In this document: in pieces, positions 7,154-16,361 of the stretch | Numbering within the stretch: position 1 is the stretch's first letter | Layout of the letters: every line of letters begins with the position of its first letter | Source: an uncultured Bacteroidia bacterium | GTDB lineage: Bacteria > Bacteroidota > Bacteroidia > Bacteroidales > F082 | Assembly: GCA_913009755.1 (NCBI GenBank) | Contig: CAJVWU010000010.1 | Location: forward strand, 1-61,844 | DNA: 61,844 nucleotides | Direction of reading: 5' to 3' | Position numbers and translations under genes: made by a program | The notes under the pieces: model-generated | What the model saw: the letters and a program-made list of their open reading frames with translations, nothing else | What the model was told of the DNA's origin: nothing | Database searches by the model: none

Positions 7154-9532
7154 TTACAGGTGTTTCCTCCCGGTCAAATTTATTGCCAGGGTGGCAAAAG
7201 CAACGATGCTGATGGAACTAACCGGCATCAATACGGCTGCAATTAATGGGGAAAGCGTTCCCTGTACCGCAAATGAGATACCAATAATATTATAAAGAAA
7301 TGAAATAAAGAAACTGATTTTTACAACATTCACCGATAGGTTGGTGAAACGGATAAACCGGTATAATTTGCTGAAACGTGAACTTTGAAGGATGCCATCA
7401 CAGGCTGGGGAAAAACTATAGATATCATCGGCAATGGTAATTCCCACATTGCTTTTTAATAAGGCACCGGCATCGTTTAGCCCATCACCGATCATCAGTA
7501 TCTTACGCCCGCTGTTTTTCAACTGTTCGACAAACTCCATTTTATCGGTGGGGCTTTGATTAAAAAGCAGTAAAGTGTCCTTGCCAAACAGGGGTTGGAG
7601 GGTATTGCGTTCCGACTCATTATCACCCGACAAAAGATAAAGTTTGTATTTACCTTTCATACTTTCAATCACTTCTTTTAAACCCTGACGGTATTGATTG
7701 CCGATCTTAAAATATCCTTTTACCTTATCGCCGATAAAAACATAAACATTTGTGGAACCGGGCTTGTCGTCATCTTTGCCCATGACAAACTTTTTAGACC
7801 CGATATTGATCAGCACTTTATTGACTTTTGCCGAAATCCCCATTGCCGGTATTTCCCGGAAATCTTCAACCTCATTTTTAACATCTGATTCTATATGATC
7901 TTTAATGGCAGTACTCAGCGGGTGGCTCGAGTTGCTGACCAGTGACCTGATCATGGACAGTTCTTCGTCACTGAGTTCATCACCAACAAACCGGACATTC
8001 ATGGTACGGTTCATGGTCAGCGTTCCTGTTTTATCGAATACGACCGTATCAATGGAATGCAGTTTTTCAATGACATCTGTATTTTTTATGTAAAAGCCTT
8101 TTCGCCCGAAAAGGCGCATGGTACTGCCGAAGGTAAAAGGTACGGTTAACGCCAGGGCACAGGGGCAGGCAATGATTAAAACTGATGTAAAGGCAAACAA
8201 GGCCAGCGAAGGGTTCATGAACAGCCAATATATTGCTGCCGAGAGTGCAATAACCAGAATGATCACCGTAAAATATTCACTTACCTTGTTCACTATTTCT
8301 TTCAGCCCGGATGTTTCTTCGCTTCTGGTGTTGTTCTGGTTCCATAGTTGTGTGAGGTAGCTCTGCTCAACTTCTTTAATCACTTCCATTTGAATGCTGC
8401 CACCCACCTGCCTTCCCCCGGCAAATACCATTTCGCCTTTTTGTTTCGGAACAGGTATGGATTCACCCGTAACAAATGAATAATCAATGTTTGCATTTCC
8501 GCTGAGTATTTTTGAGTCAACAGGGATGAGTTCCCGGTTCCTGATCAGGATATGGTCGCCTTTTGCAAGGTTTGACAGGGCGATGTATTTTTCCTTGCCG
8601 CTGCTGATTTTAGTGACCGCCACCGGAAAATAGGATTTATAGTCTCTTTCAAATGAAAGGGCCCGGTATGTTTTTCCCTGGTACCATTTCCCGATAAGCA
8701 GCAAAAACACCAGCCCGGTCAGCGAATCAAAATAACCGATACCGTGCCCGGTGATGATATCGTAAGTGCTTTGGATAAAAAGAGTAAATATACCCAGGGT
8801 GATGGGTACGTCAATGTTTACGATCTTGTGTCTGAGTCCTTTGAATGCAGACAGATAATAGTCGTTGGCGCTGTAAAAAACCACGGGCATTGACAAAGCA
8901 AAACTAAGCCATCCGAACATCCGGGTAAACGATTCACTGAGAAGTTCTCCTCCCGGCAGGTATTCGGGGAAGTTGTAAAGCATGACATTTAACAAACTAA
9001 AGCCGGCAACTCCGATTTTGATCAAAAGGTCGCGGTCATTTTTTTTTGTCTCTTTCTTTTCCAGCTTGTCCAGGGTGATCTCGGGAATGTAATGTATGGA
9101 AACGAGCAATTCAACCATCTGCCGGAGTGATATTTCACTGTCTTTGAAAGTAATACTTAATGTTTTTTGCGGAAAATTCACATTGGAATAAATAATCCCG
9201 TGGTTCAGGGTGTTCAGGTGCTCAAGCAGCCAGATGCAGGAGGCACAATGAATGACCGGAATGAAAAAATCCACTTTGCTGATACCGCCGTCGGAAAAGG
9301 TAAGCAGTTTTTCCTTGATTTCATCCAGATCGAGGTAAGCATATCTGGCATCCGCATCCTGTTGTTCAATCCTGATGCCCGGCATGGGTTTGATTTCATA
9401 ATACTGTTCCAGGTTTTGCCGGTTAAGAATCTGGTAAACGGCTCTGCATCCGTGGCAGCAAAAAGGCTGCTCGTCGTACATTACAGGGTGCTTTCCGCAA
9501 TCTTCACCACAATGCACACATTTCAGCCCCAT
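7154..9532 (-). CDS. ccoI: Copper-translocating P-type ATPase CcoI (FixI)
   Basis: P1B-type ATPase of 792 residues supplying copper for cbb3 assembly. The N-terminus is Cys-rich (C5, C8, C12, C25, C26, C29), as in CcoI/FixI, and a heavy-metal domain has CASC at 96-99. Further motifs are TGES, the CPC membrane site in ACPCALALTVPF, the phosphorylation site DKTGTLT, and GDGLND. Eight transmembrane helices are expected. Its place just before ccoS supports the CcoI assignment over a detoxifying CopA. Confidence 0.94.
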   Translation of the reverse strand: MGLKCVHCGEDCGKHPVMYDEQPFCCHGCRAVYQILNRQNLEQYYEIKPMPGIRIEQQDADARYAYLDLDEIKEKLLTFSDGGISKVDFFIPVIHCASCIWLLEHLNTLNHGIIYSNVNFPQKTLSITFKDSEISLRQMVELLVSIHYIPEITLDKLEKKETKKNDRDLLIKIGVAGFSLLNVMLYNFPEYLPGGELLSESFTRMFGWLSFALSMPVVFYSANDYYLSAFKGLRHKIVNIDVPITLGIFTLFIQSTYDIITGHGIGYFDSLTGLVFLLLIGKWYQGKTYRALSFERDYKSYFPVAVTKISSGKEKYIALSNLAKGDHILIRNRELIPVDSKILSGNANIDYSFVTGESIPVPKQKGEMVFAGGRQVGGSIQMEVIKEVEQSYLTQLWNQNNTRSEETSGLKEIVNKVSEYFTVIILVIALSAAIYWLFMNPSLALFAFTSVLIIACPCALALTVPFTFGSTMRLFGRKGFYIKNTDVIEKLHSIDTVVFDKTGTLTMNRTMNVRFVGDELSDEELSMIRSLVSNSSHPLSTAIKDHIESDVKNEVEDFREIPAMGISAKVNKVLINIGSKKFVMGKDDDKPGSTNVYVFIGDKVKGYFKIGNQYRQGLKEVIESMKGKYKLYLLSGDNESERNTLQPLFGKDTLLLFNQSPTDKMEFVEQLKNSGRKILMIGDGLNDAGALLKSNVGITIADDIYSFSPACDGILQSSRFSKLYRFIRFTNLSVNVVKISFFISFLYNIIGISFAVQGTLSPLIAAVLMPVSSISIVAFATLAINLTGRKHL

Positions 9533-9570
9533 GATAAGGGAGGGTTTTTATTATTTTGGAATACCTTTAA

Positions 9571-10242
9571 TTATTTTACTTTGGTCACCCTGTATTCGGG
9601 GAAGGTAACGGACCACATTCCGCGAAGGTCACCCGCTTTGAAATTTGTTGCTTTGTCACCAGGATACAATTCGGCAATTTTTTCGGCAACCCCGGGTTTA
9701 ATATCTTTTCCGGGTGTTCCATGGCATTTCAGGCAAAATGATTTCACAATCATTGGATTGTAATAAACCGGCTGCCCAATTTTGTTCCAGGTTATCAATG
9801 CTTGTATCCGTTGTTTTCCCAAGTGGTTTATGATGTATGCTTTAAAAATATTGCTCTCATTTTTCGTCATATCATTCAACGGGTTTCTGTATTTTTTTGC
9901 CAGCCTTTTTATGTAAACCTTTTCGGCCAGCGAAATGGAATCGGTAATTTCTATTGCCCTTTTGTTGCAAAATGTAACTGCATTTTCGGTACCGCCCTGT
10001 TTGATGGCTTTCATAAGTTCCTGCCTTAACCTGAGTTGGGTCGTAACGGCTATCTTACGACCCCGCTCCAGCAATGTCTGCCTGACACTGTCGTTGAGTG
10101 TGATGTAGATTGTGGTGTCAGGGACAATGACCACCGGTTTGTGCTCAGCCTGCGCTGATGATTTTTTTTGCTTTTGGTGGTTGCAGGAAAAAACCAAAAA
10201 AACGGTTCCTGCCATGATAATGTAAACCCAGAATTTTTTCAT
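9571..10242 (-). CDS. DUF3365 (Tll0287-like) heme c lipoprotein
   Basis: A 223-residue exported protein. The N-terminal hydrophobic stretch ends in FLVFSCNH, which looks like a lipobox. The body resembles the DUF3365/Tll0287-like domain, a PAS-like fold found in sensors and redox proteins. CLKCH at about 173-177 is a heme c site, in the FCLKCHGTP pattern usual for the family. It lies between the FKBP gene and ccoI. A redox or gas-sensing role in the envelope is inferred from the heme and the neighbours. Confidence 0.78.
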   Translation of the reverse strand: MKKFWVYIIMAGTVFLVFSCNHQKQKKSSAQAEHKPVVIVPDTTIYITLNDSVRQTLLERGRKIAVTTQLRLRQELMKAIKQGGTENAVTFCNKRAIEITDSISLAEKVYIKRLAKKYRNPLNDMTKNESNIFKAYIINHLGKQRIQALITWNKIGQPVYYNPMIVKSFCLKCHGTPGKDIKPGVAEKIAELYPGDKATNFKAGDLRGMWSVTFPEYRVTKVK

Positions 10243-10265
10243 AATTCAACGTAATTAACTGTTAA

Positions 10266-10721
10266 TTATTCTTTTGTGTTTATTTCAACAATGTGGCCTT
10301 TAAACCGCAGGTCTTTTCCGGAAAGAGGATGGTTGAAATCAAGGCTTACTGCATCTTCCAGCACTTTGATAATTTTTCCCAGATGCTTGTTCCCGTAATT
10401 ATCGGTCATGGGAATGGTGTTCCCAACCGTCAACATTTTGTTGTCCACCTTGCCGTCCAACTCAAAAGTGTTTTTGGGCACGTCAAAAACAGCATAAGGA
10501 TCCACAGGGCCATAAGCCTCTTCGGCTTTGATAATGAATTCAAAATTGTCGCCGGATTGCAATCCGGTAAGTTTTTTTTCAAAACTTTCAATAAGTTGTC
10601 CGTTCCCAAAACTAAATGTTACCGGCTTTGAGGGGTCAACTTTCTCGATTAATTTTTCATCGGGAAGCGTAACCAGCGTATAAACCAGCTTTGCAGTTTT
10701 TCCCGGTGCAATTTTCATCAT
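10266..10721 (-). CDS. FKBP-type peptidyl-prolyl isomerase, SlyD-like
   Basis: A protein of about 151 residues with the SlyD-type layout: KTAKLVYTL at the start, PVTFSFGNGQLIESFEKKLTG, then an inserted flap domain (EEAYGPVDPYAVFDVPK) and VSLDFNHPLSGKDLRFKG at the end. It catalyses proline isomerisation or acts as a chaperone. The Cys/His metal tail of E. coli SlyD is absent. The upstream extension to 10757 would start with TTG, and a promoter element lies at 10762-10769, so ATG 10721 was chosen. No signal peptide is seen. Confidence 0.87.
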   Translation of the reverse strand: MMKIAPGKTAKLVYTLVTLPDEKLIEKVDPSKPVTFSFGNGQLIESFEKKLTGLQSGDNFEFIIKAEEAYGPVDPYAVFDVPKNTFELDGKVDNKMLTVGNTIPMTDNYGNKHLGKIIKVLEDAVSLDFNHPLSGKDLRFKGHIVEINTKE

Positions 10722-10761
10722 CTGATTTTTTACTATCAACTTACGGTTTGTTACCAACCGT

Positions 10762-10769
10762 CAAAAGTA
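10762..10769 (-). promoter_or_regulatory. Promoter element upstream of the FKBP gene
   Basis: The minus strand reads TACTTTTG (TAnnTTTG consensus), 40 bases before ATG 10721. It argues against the longer TTG-started frame. Confidence 0.5.
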
Positions 10770-10914
10770 TTACAAAATCAATTTCATCATTAACAATAAA
10801 TCATTTTGAAATTTCGATGTGCTTGTGAATTGAATGCAGTTATCTATTCCCGGGATTGACAGATTGCCGGTATAACCATGAGATCAATAATCATGCACGG
10901 AAATCAGACAAAAC

Positions 10915-11388
10915 CTAATTGGCACTAACGCCGGCCTTTTGAAGCATGAAAGCGACTGCATCATACAGGTCCTGGTCTGAGCAGCCCGTGCAGGTCCCCC
11001 CGGGTGGCATCACGCCATAGTTTCCTGTAAAACCGTTAATGGCATCATGATGAAGCTGTTTCATCCCTTTTTTAGCTATTTCGGTCCATCTTTCTTTATT
11101 TTTAAGGGCAGGGGCCCCGGCTACACCGGTCATGTGGCAGGCAATGCAAACTTTGTTGTAAACAGTTTCACCGTTGTCTATATTGGGAGTGTAAGTTTTT
11201 TCGTCTTTTGTATTTTCGGCTGTAACTGATACGTTGTTTTGTTTTTTTTCGCGATTCATCATCATGCCGTTCCTTTGGTTTCCACGCATGGTCATTTTGT
11301 TATTTTGATTTTCTCCGTTTCCACCACAACTTGTCAGCAGCAAGCCTCCCATTGCCACGATAAAAATAAGCACAAATAATTTTTTCAT
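10915..11388 (-). CDS. Lipoprotein cytochrome c5-like
   Basis: A 157-residue lipoprotein: lipobox LLTSC with Cys 21, a low-complexity Met/Asn-rich linker (about 30-50), then a monoheme cytochrome domain with CIACH at 81-85. The MPPGGTCTGCSDQDL motif near the end has the probable Met ligand and the CxxC seen in cytochrome c5-like proteins. It could shuttle electrons between ACIII and cbb3 while tethered to the membrane; this is inferred from position. Confidence 0.87.
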   Translation of the reverse strand: MKKLFVLIFIVAMGGLLLTSCGGNGENQNNKMTMRGNQRNGMMMNREKKQNNVSVTAENTKDEKTYTPNIDNGETVYNKVCIACHMTGVAGAPALKNKERWTEIAKKGMKQLHHDAINGFTGNYGVMPPGGTCTGCSDQDLYDAVAFMLQKAGVSAN

Positions 11389-11416
11389 GTATCCTGATTT
11401 TTAAAATTTCAATTAA

Positions 11417-11424
11417 CAAAATTA
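11417..11424 (-). promoter_or_regulatory. Promoter element of the lipoprotein cytochrome
   Basis: The minus strand reads TAATTTTG, matching TAnnTTTG, 28 bases before the ATG at 11388. Confidence 0.5.
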
Positions 11425-11622
11425 TAAATAATTGCTTAAAGAATCGTTCTAAAAGATAATAAAATATAGCAAAGGGAGTAAGGGTTTATTGTGTTGCCAT
11501 TGCTTCTTTTGATTCAGTTTAGTCTAATGGGGAGACAACTATTGTTGTTGTTGGTTTATGATCAAATAAATGAGTTTACATTTTTTTGGGTTTCGCATTT
11601 CATCCCTTTGACAAACTAATAA

Positions 11623-12501
11623 TTATTTAAACAGCACTAAAAAACCGGGTAACCAAAACACGATCTCACCAAACCATCTGTAAAGGTTGTTGCTTTTAAA
11701 GTAATCAGGCAGGTAAATAATAATTAACAGAACCGACAGCATGAGCAATTCAATTAAAACCGGAGGGATGTTTTTTCTGTTTTCAAAAAAGAAAGCGGAT
11801 ACCGTAAGCCAGAGGGCTGTTAAAATAAGAGCCGTGATGAGTATCTGACGGGTTTTCCGTTTACCATACCTGACGGTAAAAGAGGCATTGCCATCAGCTT
11901 TGTCCAGGTCATAATCAAAAAAGGAGACCATAACGGTCTCGCACCAGACCAGTATAAAAATAACAATAACAGGCAACCATTTTGAATAATCGGGAAACCG
12001 GCCATACCAAACTAATGGCGCAATAAAAATTCCGGACGTATAAGCAAATGCGATAAATACCTCTTTGTGGTAATAAAAATGTCTGTGCTTATGAGGTATT
12101 AACAGGATTAACAAATAAAACAGTACAAACCCCGAAAGGACAATACCCCATTTAATAATAGCGGTATCAAGAAAAATAAAAGTAAGTGCTATGGCATAAA
12201 GTCCTGTAAACAGAATAAGTGGGAAGAGTATTTTTCGATACCGGTAATGATAATCATGGCGATATATGGTGCTTTTGTCTTTTTGTTTCAGCCCGTCGGC
12301 CAGGTGGTCAACCGTATAAACCGTCCAGACCGCTAAAGGGAGGATAATCCACCATACCGGATTTGTTTTTACACCCAAAAGCGTTACAGCAAACAACCCG
12401 ACAGCCAGTGAGCCCAAAACAATATCAAAACTAAGTACCTGAAACAGCGGTTGGTTTGATTCAGGAAATGAGTTTTTTTTGTTCATTTTTTTCGCTTTCA
12501 T
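11623..12501 (-). CDS. UbiA-like prenyltransferase-family membrane protein
   Basis: Polytopic protein of about 292 residues with around eight hydrophobic segments. Two Asp-containing motifs sit where UbiA enzymes bind Mg-diphosphate: VYTVDHLADG in the first half and SFFDYDLDKADG in the second. Known family members attach prenyl chains to quinone or heme precursors. The motifs are not canonical (NDxxD is replaced by VDHLAD), so the substrate is unclear. It lies between the act genes and the cytochrome gene. The frame reaches 12507 only with TTG; ATG 12501 or 12486 are the candidate starts. Confidence 0.7.
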   Translation of the reverse strand: MKAKKMNKKNSFPESNQPLFQVLSFDIVLGSLAVGLFAVTLLGVKTNPVWWIILPLAVWTVYTVDHLADGLKQKDKSTIYRHDYHYRYRKILFPLILFTGLYAIALTFIFLDTAIIKWGIVLSGFVLFYLLILLIPHKHRHFYYHKEVFIAFAYTSGIFIAPLVWYGRFPDYSKWLPVIVIFILVWCETVMVSFFDYDLDKADGNASFTVRYGKRKTRQILITALILTALWLTVSAFFFENRKNIPPVLIELLMLSVLLIIIYLPDYFKSNNLYRWFGEIVFWLPGFLVLFK

Positions 12502-12584
12502 TTCCAACCCCGGCCAGATGGATTGTGTAAAAGTAATAAAGAATGTTTCAGGTCAGTCTTCATCAAAAAGATTAACACAAAAAA

Positions 12585-12607
12585 ACTCCCGCCGGAAAGG
12601 GGGAAGT
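12585..12607 (-). terminator. Terminator of the act operon
   Basis: ACTCCC (12585-12590) pairs with GGGAAGT (12601-12607) with one bulged base and a loop of about 10 bases. On the minus strand it runs directly into seven T. It separates actF from the UbiA-like gene. Confidence 0.6.
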
Positions 12608-12647
12608 CTTTTGTTATTTCAGGACGGGTCCGATATTTAATCCCTGT

Positions 12648-13808
12648 TTAATGATGCTTGATACTTTCCATAAGGTAAGGGTGGTTTTTCGGGATCAGGT
12701 TCATGCGGGAAAGCGACCAGGCAACTACCCCTGCAAACAGGCCGGCATAACCGATGAAGGTTCCAATTTCAATATAAGTAATTTTATGCAGGTTTGTTGT
12801 ATTTGGCATAATGGACATATACAATTCAACCCATTGGCCGACTATCAATACAAGAACTGCAAAAAGCAGGAGATATGGATTTTTTGCCACCCGGTTCCAC
12901 ATCAAAAAGAGGAAAGGAAACAGCCAGTTGATAAGCAGTTCGGCATAAAAGTAAGGTTTGTAATCCGACATAATCCGGGGCACGTAATAAATGGTCTCTT
13001 CCGGAATGTTGGCATACCAGATAAGCAGATATTGTGATAACCACATGTAGGCCCATATAATGCTTAATGCAAAGATATATCTTGAAAAATCCAGGAAATG
13101 CGTTTTGTTCATATCCGGAAAATACCCCTTGAAGTACAAAATAATGACGATGGCTGTAATGATGGTCGCCCCGTGATAGAATGCCATAATGAATTTTTTA
13201 ACCGCATATATCGTACTGTACCAGTGTGGGTCGAGGGACATCAACCAGTCAATGGAAAAAAGAGAAAATGTAATTGCGAAGACGTAGATAAATATCTTTG
13301 AATTAAGTTCTATTTTTTTGAAATAGGTAATGCCCCCATATTTGTCTTCAAGGGTTGACAATCTTTTGATGCGTTGTGTAAAATAAATCCAAAGCCCGAA
13401 GAACAGTGTATATCTGATGGCAAAAAAGGGAATGTTCAGGTAAGGTTGTTTGTGTAAAAGGATGGGATCATTGGCAACTTCTTCCAGGTGTGTCCATTCA
13501 TACAAATGGTGCACGCCGAAAAACATAAATGTCCATAAAACAAATGAAACAATCAAATAGTCACTCATGGCTTGTGGTATGCGGATGAACTGTGCCGACC
13601 ACCCCGACTGGGTAATGTACTGGATGGCCAGCCAGAAAGCGGCACCAATGGCGACCGACATAAAATAGTAATTGTTAAGCAACAAATTGGCCCAGGTCCT
13701 CACCGTATTGCCTGTGGTAAAGCCAATGATAACCGTAAAAATACCATAGGCAACCAAAACGCTGACAATAATAATGAACCCCCGGCTGACCTTTACTTTT
13801 TTTTCCAT
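12648..13808 (-). CDS. actF: Alternative complex III subunit ActF
   Basis: NrfD-like integral membrane protein of 386 residues with about ten helices, the paralogue of ActC in ACIII. Typical stretches are FFGVHHLYEWTHLEE, FSIDWLMSLDPHWYSTIYA and FYHGATIITAIVIILYFKGY. It contributes to the membrane core and possibly to a proton path. It is the last act gene. In many relatives caa3/aa3 oxidase genes follow here; in this window a terminator and other genes follow instead. Confidence 0.93.
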   Translation of the reverse strand: MEKKVKVSRGFIIIVSVLVAYGIFTVIIGFTTGNTVRTWANLLLNNYYFMSVAIGAAFWLAIQYITQSGWSAQFIRIPQAMSDYLIVSFVLWTFMFFGVHHLYEWTHLEEVANDPILLHKQPYLNIPFFAIRYTLFFGLWIYFTQRIKRLSTLEDKYGGITYFKKIELNSKIFIYVFAITFSLFSIDWLMSLDPHWYSTIYAVKKFIMAFYHGATIITAIVIILYFKGYFPDMNKTHFLDFSRYIFALSIIWAYMWLSQYLLIWYANIPEETIYYVPRIMSDYKPYFYAELLINWLFPFLFLMWNRVAKNPYLLLFAVLVLIVGQWVELYMSIMPNTTNLHKITYIEIGTFIGYAGLFAGVVAWSLSRMNLIPKNHPYLMESIKHH

Positions 13809-13842
13809 TTGTATGTTGATTTAATCGTTTTTATCAAAACAT

Positions 13843-14430
13843 TTATTTTGCCAGTTCTCTCAGGTAACGAACAATACTCCAACGGTCTTTGGGCAAAATC
13901 TGGCTTCCATGCGCGCCCATCAGGCCTGAAATAGAGCCGTAGGTAATGACATAGTAAATCTCCCCGTCGGGCTTGTTCTGCACGTAGGCATCAACCAGTG
14001 ATGCCGGTTTGGCAGGGAAAAGCTTGCTTGTGTACAGGTACCCGTCCCCTTTTCCGTTAAGCCCGTGACAGTCGCTGCAAAATATTCGGTAATGTTCTTT
14101 TCCGTCGGCAAGTACTTCGGCAGTAACGGCAACCGGATTTTTCAGTTCACGTCCGGCTTTTGTCTGGTTGGCTGCTCTTTCGGCAATGTTGGCCCCCGGA
14201 TACGGGAAAGGCATTTTTCCCCGTGCAACAGCCCCTTCGGGGGGCAACTGGTTGGTCATGTGGTTGGGGAAAACCGGGTTGGGCGAATACGCCTTGTAAA
14301 ATTTTGTATAGTACATATCATGACTGCCCAGATAATCGTAGCCGGGGTTGTCTTTGCCCCTGTTGCAGGCCATAAATGCCAGGGGTATCAGCAGCAAAAC
14401 AAACAGGCGCATGTATTTCATTTTTAACAT
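13843..14430 (-). CDS. actE: Alternative complex III monoheme cytochrome ActE
   Basis: Lipoprotein cytochrome c of about 195 residues. The lipobox region LLIPLAFMACNRG is followed by the MTNQLPPEGAVARGKMPFPY segment typical of ActE. One heme site FCSDCHG lies near the middle, with a Met-containing ISGLMGAHGSQILP region near the end. It passes electrons from the ActA/ActB wire to downstream cytochromes. The upstream extension to 14448 uses TTG; ATG 14430 is preferred, eight bases after the actD stop. Confidence 0.92.
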   Translation of the reverse strand: MLKMKYMRLFVLLLIPLAFMACNRGKDNPGYDYLGSHDMYYTKFYKAYSPNPVFPNHMTNQLPPEGAVARGKMPFPYPGANIAERAANQTKAGRELKNPVAVTAEVLADGKEHYRIFCSDCHGLNGKGDGYLYTSKLFPAKPASLVDAYVQNKPDGEIYYVITYGSISGLMGAHGSQILPKDRWSIVRYLRELAK

Positions 14431-14437
14431 TTTTATT

Positions 14438-14962
14438 TTAATAATCAACTTCCGATTCTTTTATTTCCGTGGCCCCGGTTTTTTCCAGCAGCCTGGTAAT
14501 CTTGTCCAGTTCATTTTTGTCCATATCCGGCTTTTTCTCAATGAGGATTGCAAACTCGTCGCTTGTCGTCCTGGGTACCGGAAGTTTTGCTTCTTTGCCG
14601 GGCCACATTTTTTCGATCGTAAAATACGTGAGGAATGTAAATAAAGTGGCTACAAATATGGTCAGCACAAACATGATAATGATGAATGACAAAGTGTTTA
14701 GTGGCTTCCCCCCGAATTTTAAAGGATAATTAACCACCGATGTCCAGTAAAGAAAGGCAAACACCGAGATGGTCCCGATGACCCCGTAAATAAAAGTGGC
14801 ATAAGGAATCCTGGTCTTGAGCTTTAATTTCTCAAATATGCCGTGCAGGGGGAAAGGCGAAAAAACGTCATATATCCTGATGTTATTTGCCAGCAGTTCA
14901 TCAATTGCCTCCAGCAAAACATTTTCATCTTTGTAAATGCCGATAATACTATTGCTTTTCAT
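14438..14962 (-). CDS. actD: Alternative complex III subunit ActD (DUF3341)
   Basis: A 174-residue protein with two transmembrane helices after a small N-terminal domain (SIIGIYKDENVLLEAIDEL), matching the DUF3341/ActD family. It is a peripheral structural subunit of ACIII. Its start overlaps the actC stop by 14 bases, indicating coupled translation. Confidence 0.92.
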   Translation of the reverse strand: MKSNSIIGIYKDENVLLEAIDELLANNIRIYDVFSPFPLHGIFEKLKLKTRIPYATFIYGVIGTISVFAFLYWTSVVNYPLKFGGKPLNTLSFIIIMFVLTIFVATLFTFLTYFTIEKMWPGKEAKLPVPRTTSDEFAILIEKKPDMDKNELDKITRLLEKTGATEIKESEVDY

Positions 14963-16328
14963 TGTTATTCGGTTTTGTTGTTGATGTATCTGATAATATA
15001 GCTTTTACTTCGCTGACAGCTATGGTCGGAACAAAGCGGAAGAAGAGCATGACGCCCAGGACAAATAAACCCAGTGTCCCGACAAAAATGGAAATTTCGG
15101 TGATGGTCGGCTTATACATGGCCCAGGTAGCAGGCAGAAAATCTTTTGAAAGGGAAGTAACCACGATAACATATCTTTCGAACCACATCCCGATATTGAT
15201 AAATATTGAGATAATAAATACAAGTGTGATGTTCTTCCTTATTTTTTTAAACCAGAACAACTGGGGAATGAATGCATTGCAGGTAAGCATCGTCCAATAA
15301 GCAAATGTATAATCACCGGTTACCCTGTTTTTCATAAAAGTAAACATTTCATATTCCGAACCGCTGTACCAGGCTGAAAAAAGCTCGGTCAGATAAGCTG
15401 TTCCCATAATCAGCGAGATGAAAGTAAGTATCCGGGTAATGGCATCCAGATGATTATCTGTAACGTAATCTTTGAATTTATAGAGTTTGCGCATAATGAT
15501 CATCAGGGTAAGCACCATGCCAAACCCGGAGAAGATAGCACCAATCACAAAATAAGGCGGAAAAATAGTTGAATGCCACCCCGGGATAACCGCAACAGAA
15601 AAGTCCATAGATACGATCGAGTGGACCGATACAACAAGGGGGGCTGCCATTCCGCCCAGTAAAAGGGCAGTGGTTTCAAATCGTAGCCAGCCGCGTGCAT
15701 TGCCCAGCCAACCAAAGCTAAGGGCACCATATATTTTCTTTTTGATCTTTGAAGCGGTTCTGTCACGGATGGTGGCAAAATCAGGAATCATGCCCACATA
15801 CCAAAAAACAAACGAAGCCATAAAATAAGTGCTGATGGCCGTTACATCCCAAAACAGGGGTGAGTTGAAATTGTCCCACAAAGGCCCGCGTGTGTTCCAG
15901 TAAGGGAAGATGAAAAAACCATCCCATATCCTGCCCATGTGGATTAGTGGAAACAAACCGGCAGCCATAACGGCAAAAATGGTCATGGCCTCGGCAGCAC
16001 GGTTGATTGTTGACCTCCATTTCTGACGAAGGATAAGCAGGAAGATGGAAAAAGCAGTTCCGGCATGGCCGATACCGATCCACCAGACAAAATTAATGAT
16101 GGCCCAGCCCCAGGCCACATTGTTGTTCAGCCCCCAAACGCCGATACCTACTGAAATGGTGTGATATATTCCCCAGACGCCCCATAACAATGCACCGATA
16201 GCCAAAAATGAAGTGATCCACCACCATAAGGGTACTTTATCATCCAACGGTTTCAGTACATCACGGGTAACATCGGTATAGGTTTTGTTACCCTGAATTA
16301 AAATTCCTCTGACATTGGTGTTATACAT
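14949..16328 (-). CDS. actC: Alternative complex III quinol-oxidising subunit ActC
   Basis: NrfD/PsrC-like membrane protein of 459 residues and about ten helices. Recognisable parts are the cytoplasmic start (GNKTYTDVTRDVLKPL), WWIGIGHAGTAFSIFLLILR, and HSIVSMDFSVAVIPGWHSTI. In ACIII structures the quinol site lies in ActC next to the [3Fe-4S] cluster of ActB. It overlaps actD and follows actB after 33 bases. Confidence 0.95.
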   Translation of the reverse strand: MYNTNVRGILIQGNKTYTDVTRDVLKPLDDKVPLWWWITSFLAIGALLWGVWGIYHTISVGIGVWGLNNNVAWGWAIINFVWWIGIGHAGTAFSIFLLILRQKWRSTINRAAEAMTIFAVMAAGLFPLIHMGRIWDGFFIFPYWNTRGPLWDNFNSPLFWDVTAISTYFMASFVFWYVGMIPDFATIRDRTASKIKKKIYGALSFGWLGNARGWLRFETTALLLGGMAAPLVVSVHSIVSMDFSVAVIPGWHSTIFPPYFVIGAIFSGFGMVLTLMIIMRKLYKFKDYVTDNHLDAITRILTFISLIMGTAYLTELFSAWYSGSEYEMFTFMKNRVTGDYTFAYWTMLTCNAFIPQLFWFKKIRKNITLVFIISIFINIGMWFERYVIVVTSLSKDFLPATWAMYKPTITEISIFVGTLGLFVLGVMLFFRFVPTIAVSEVKAILSDTSTTKPNNNEKQ

Positions 16329-16361
16329 TGTTGTTTATTTTGGTCGTAACTAATTTATTAT

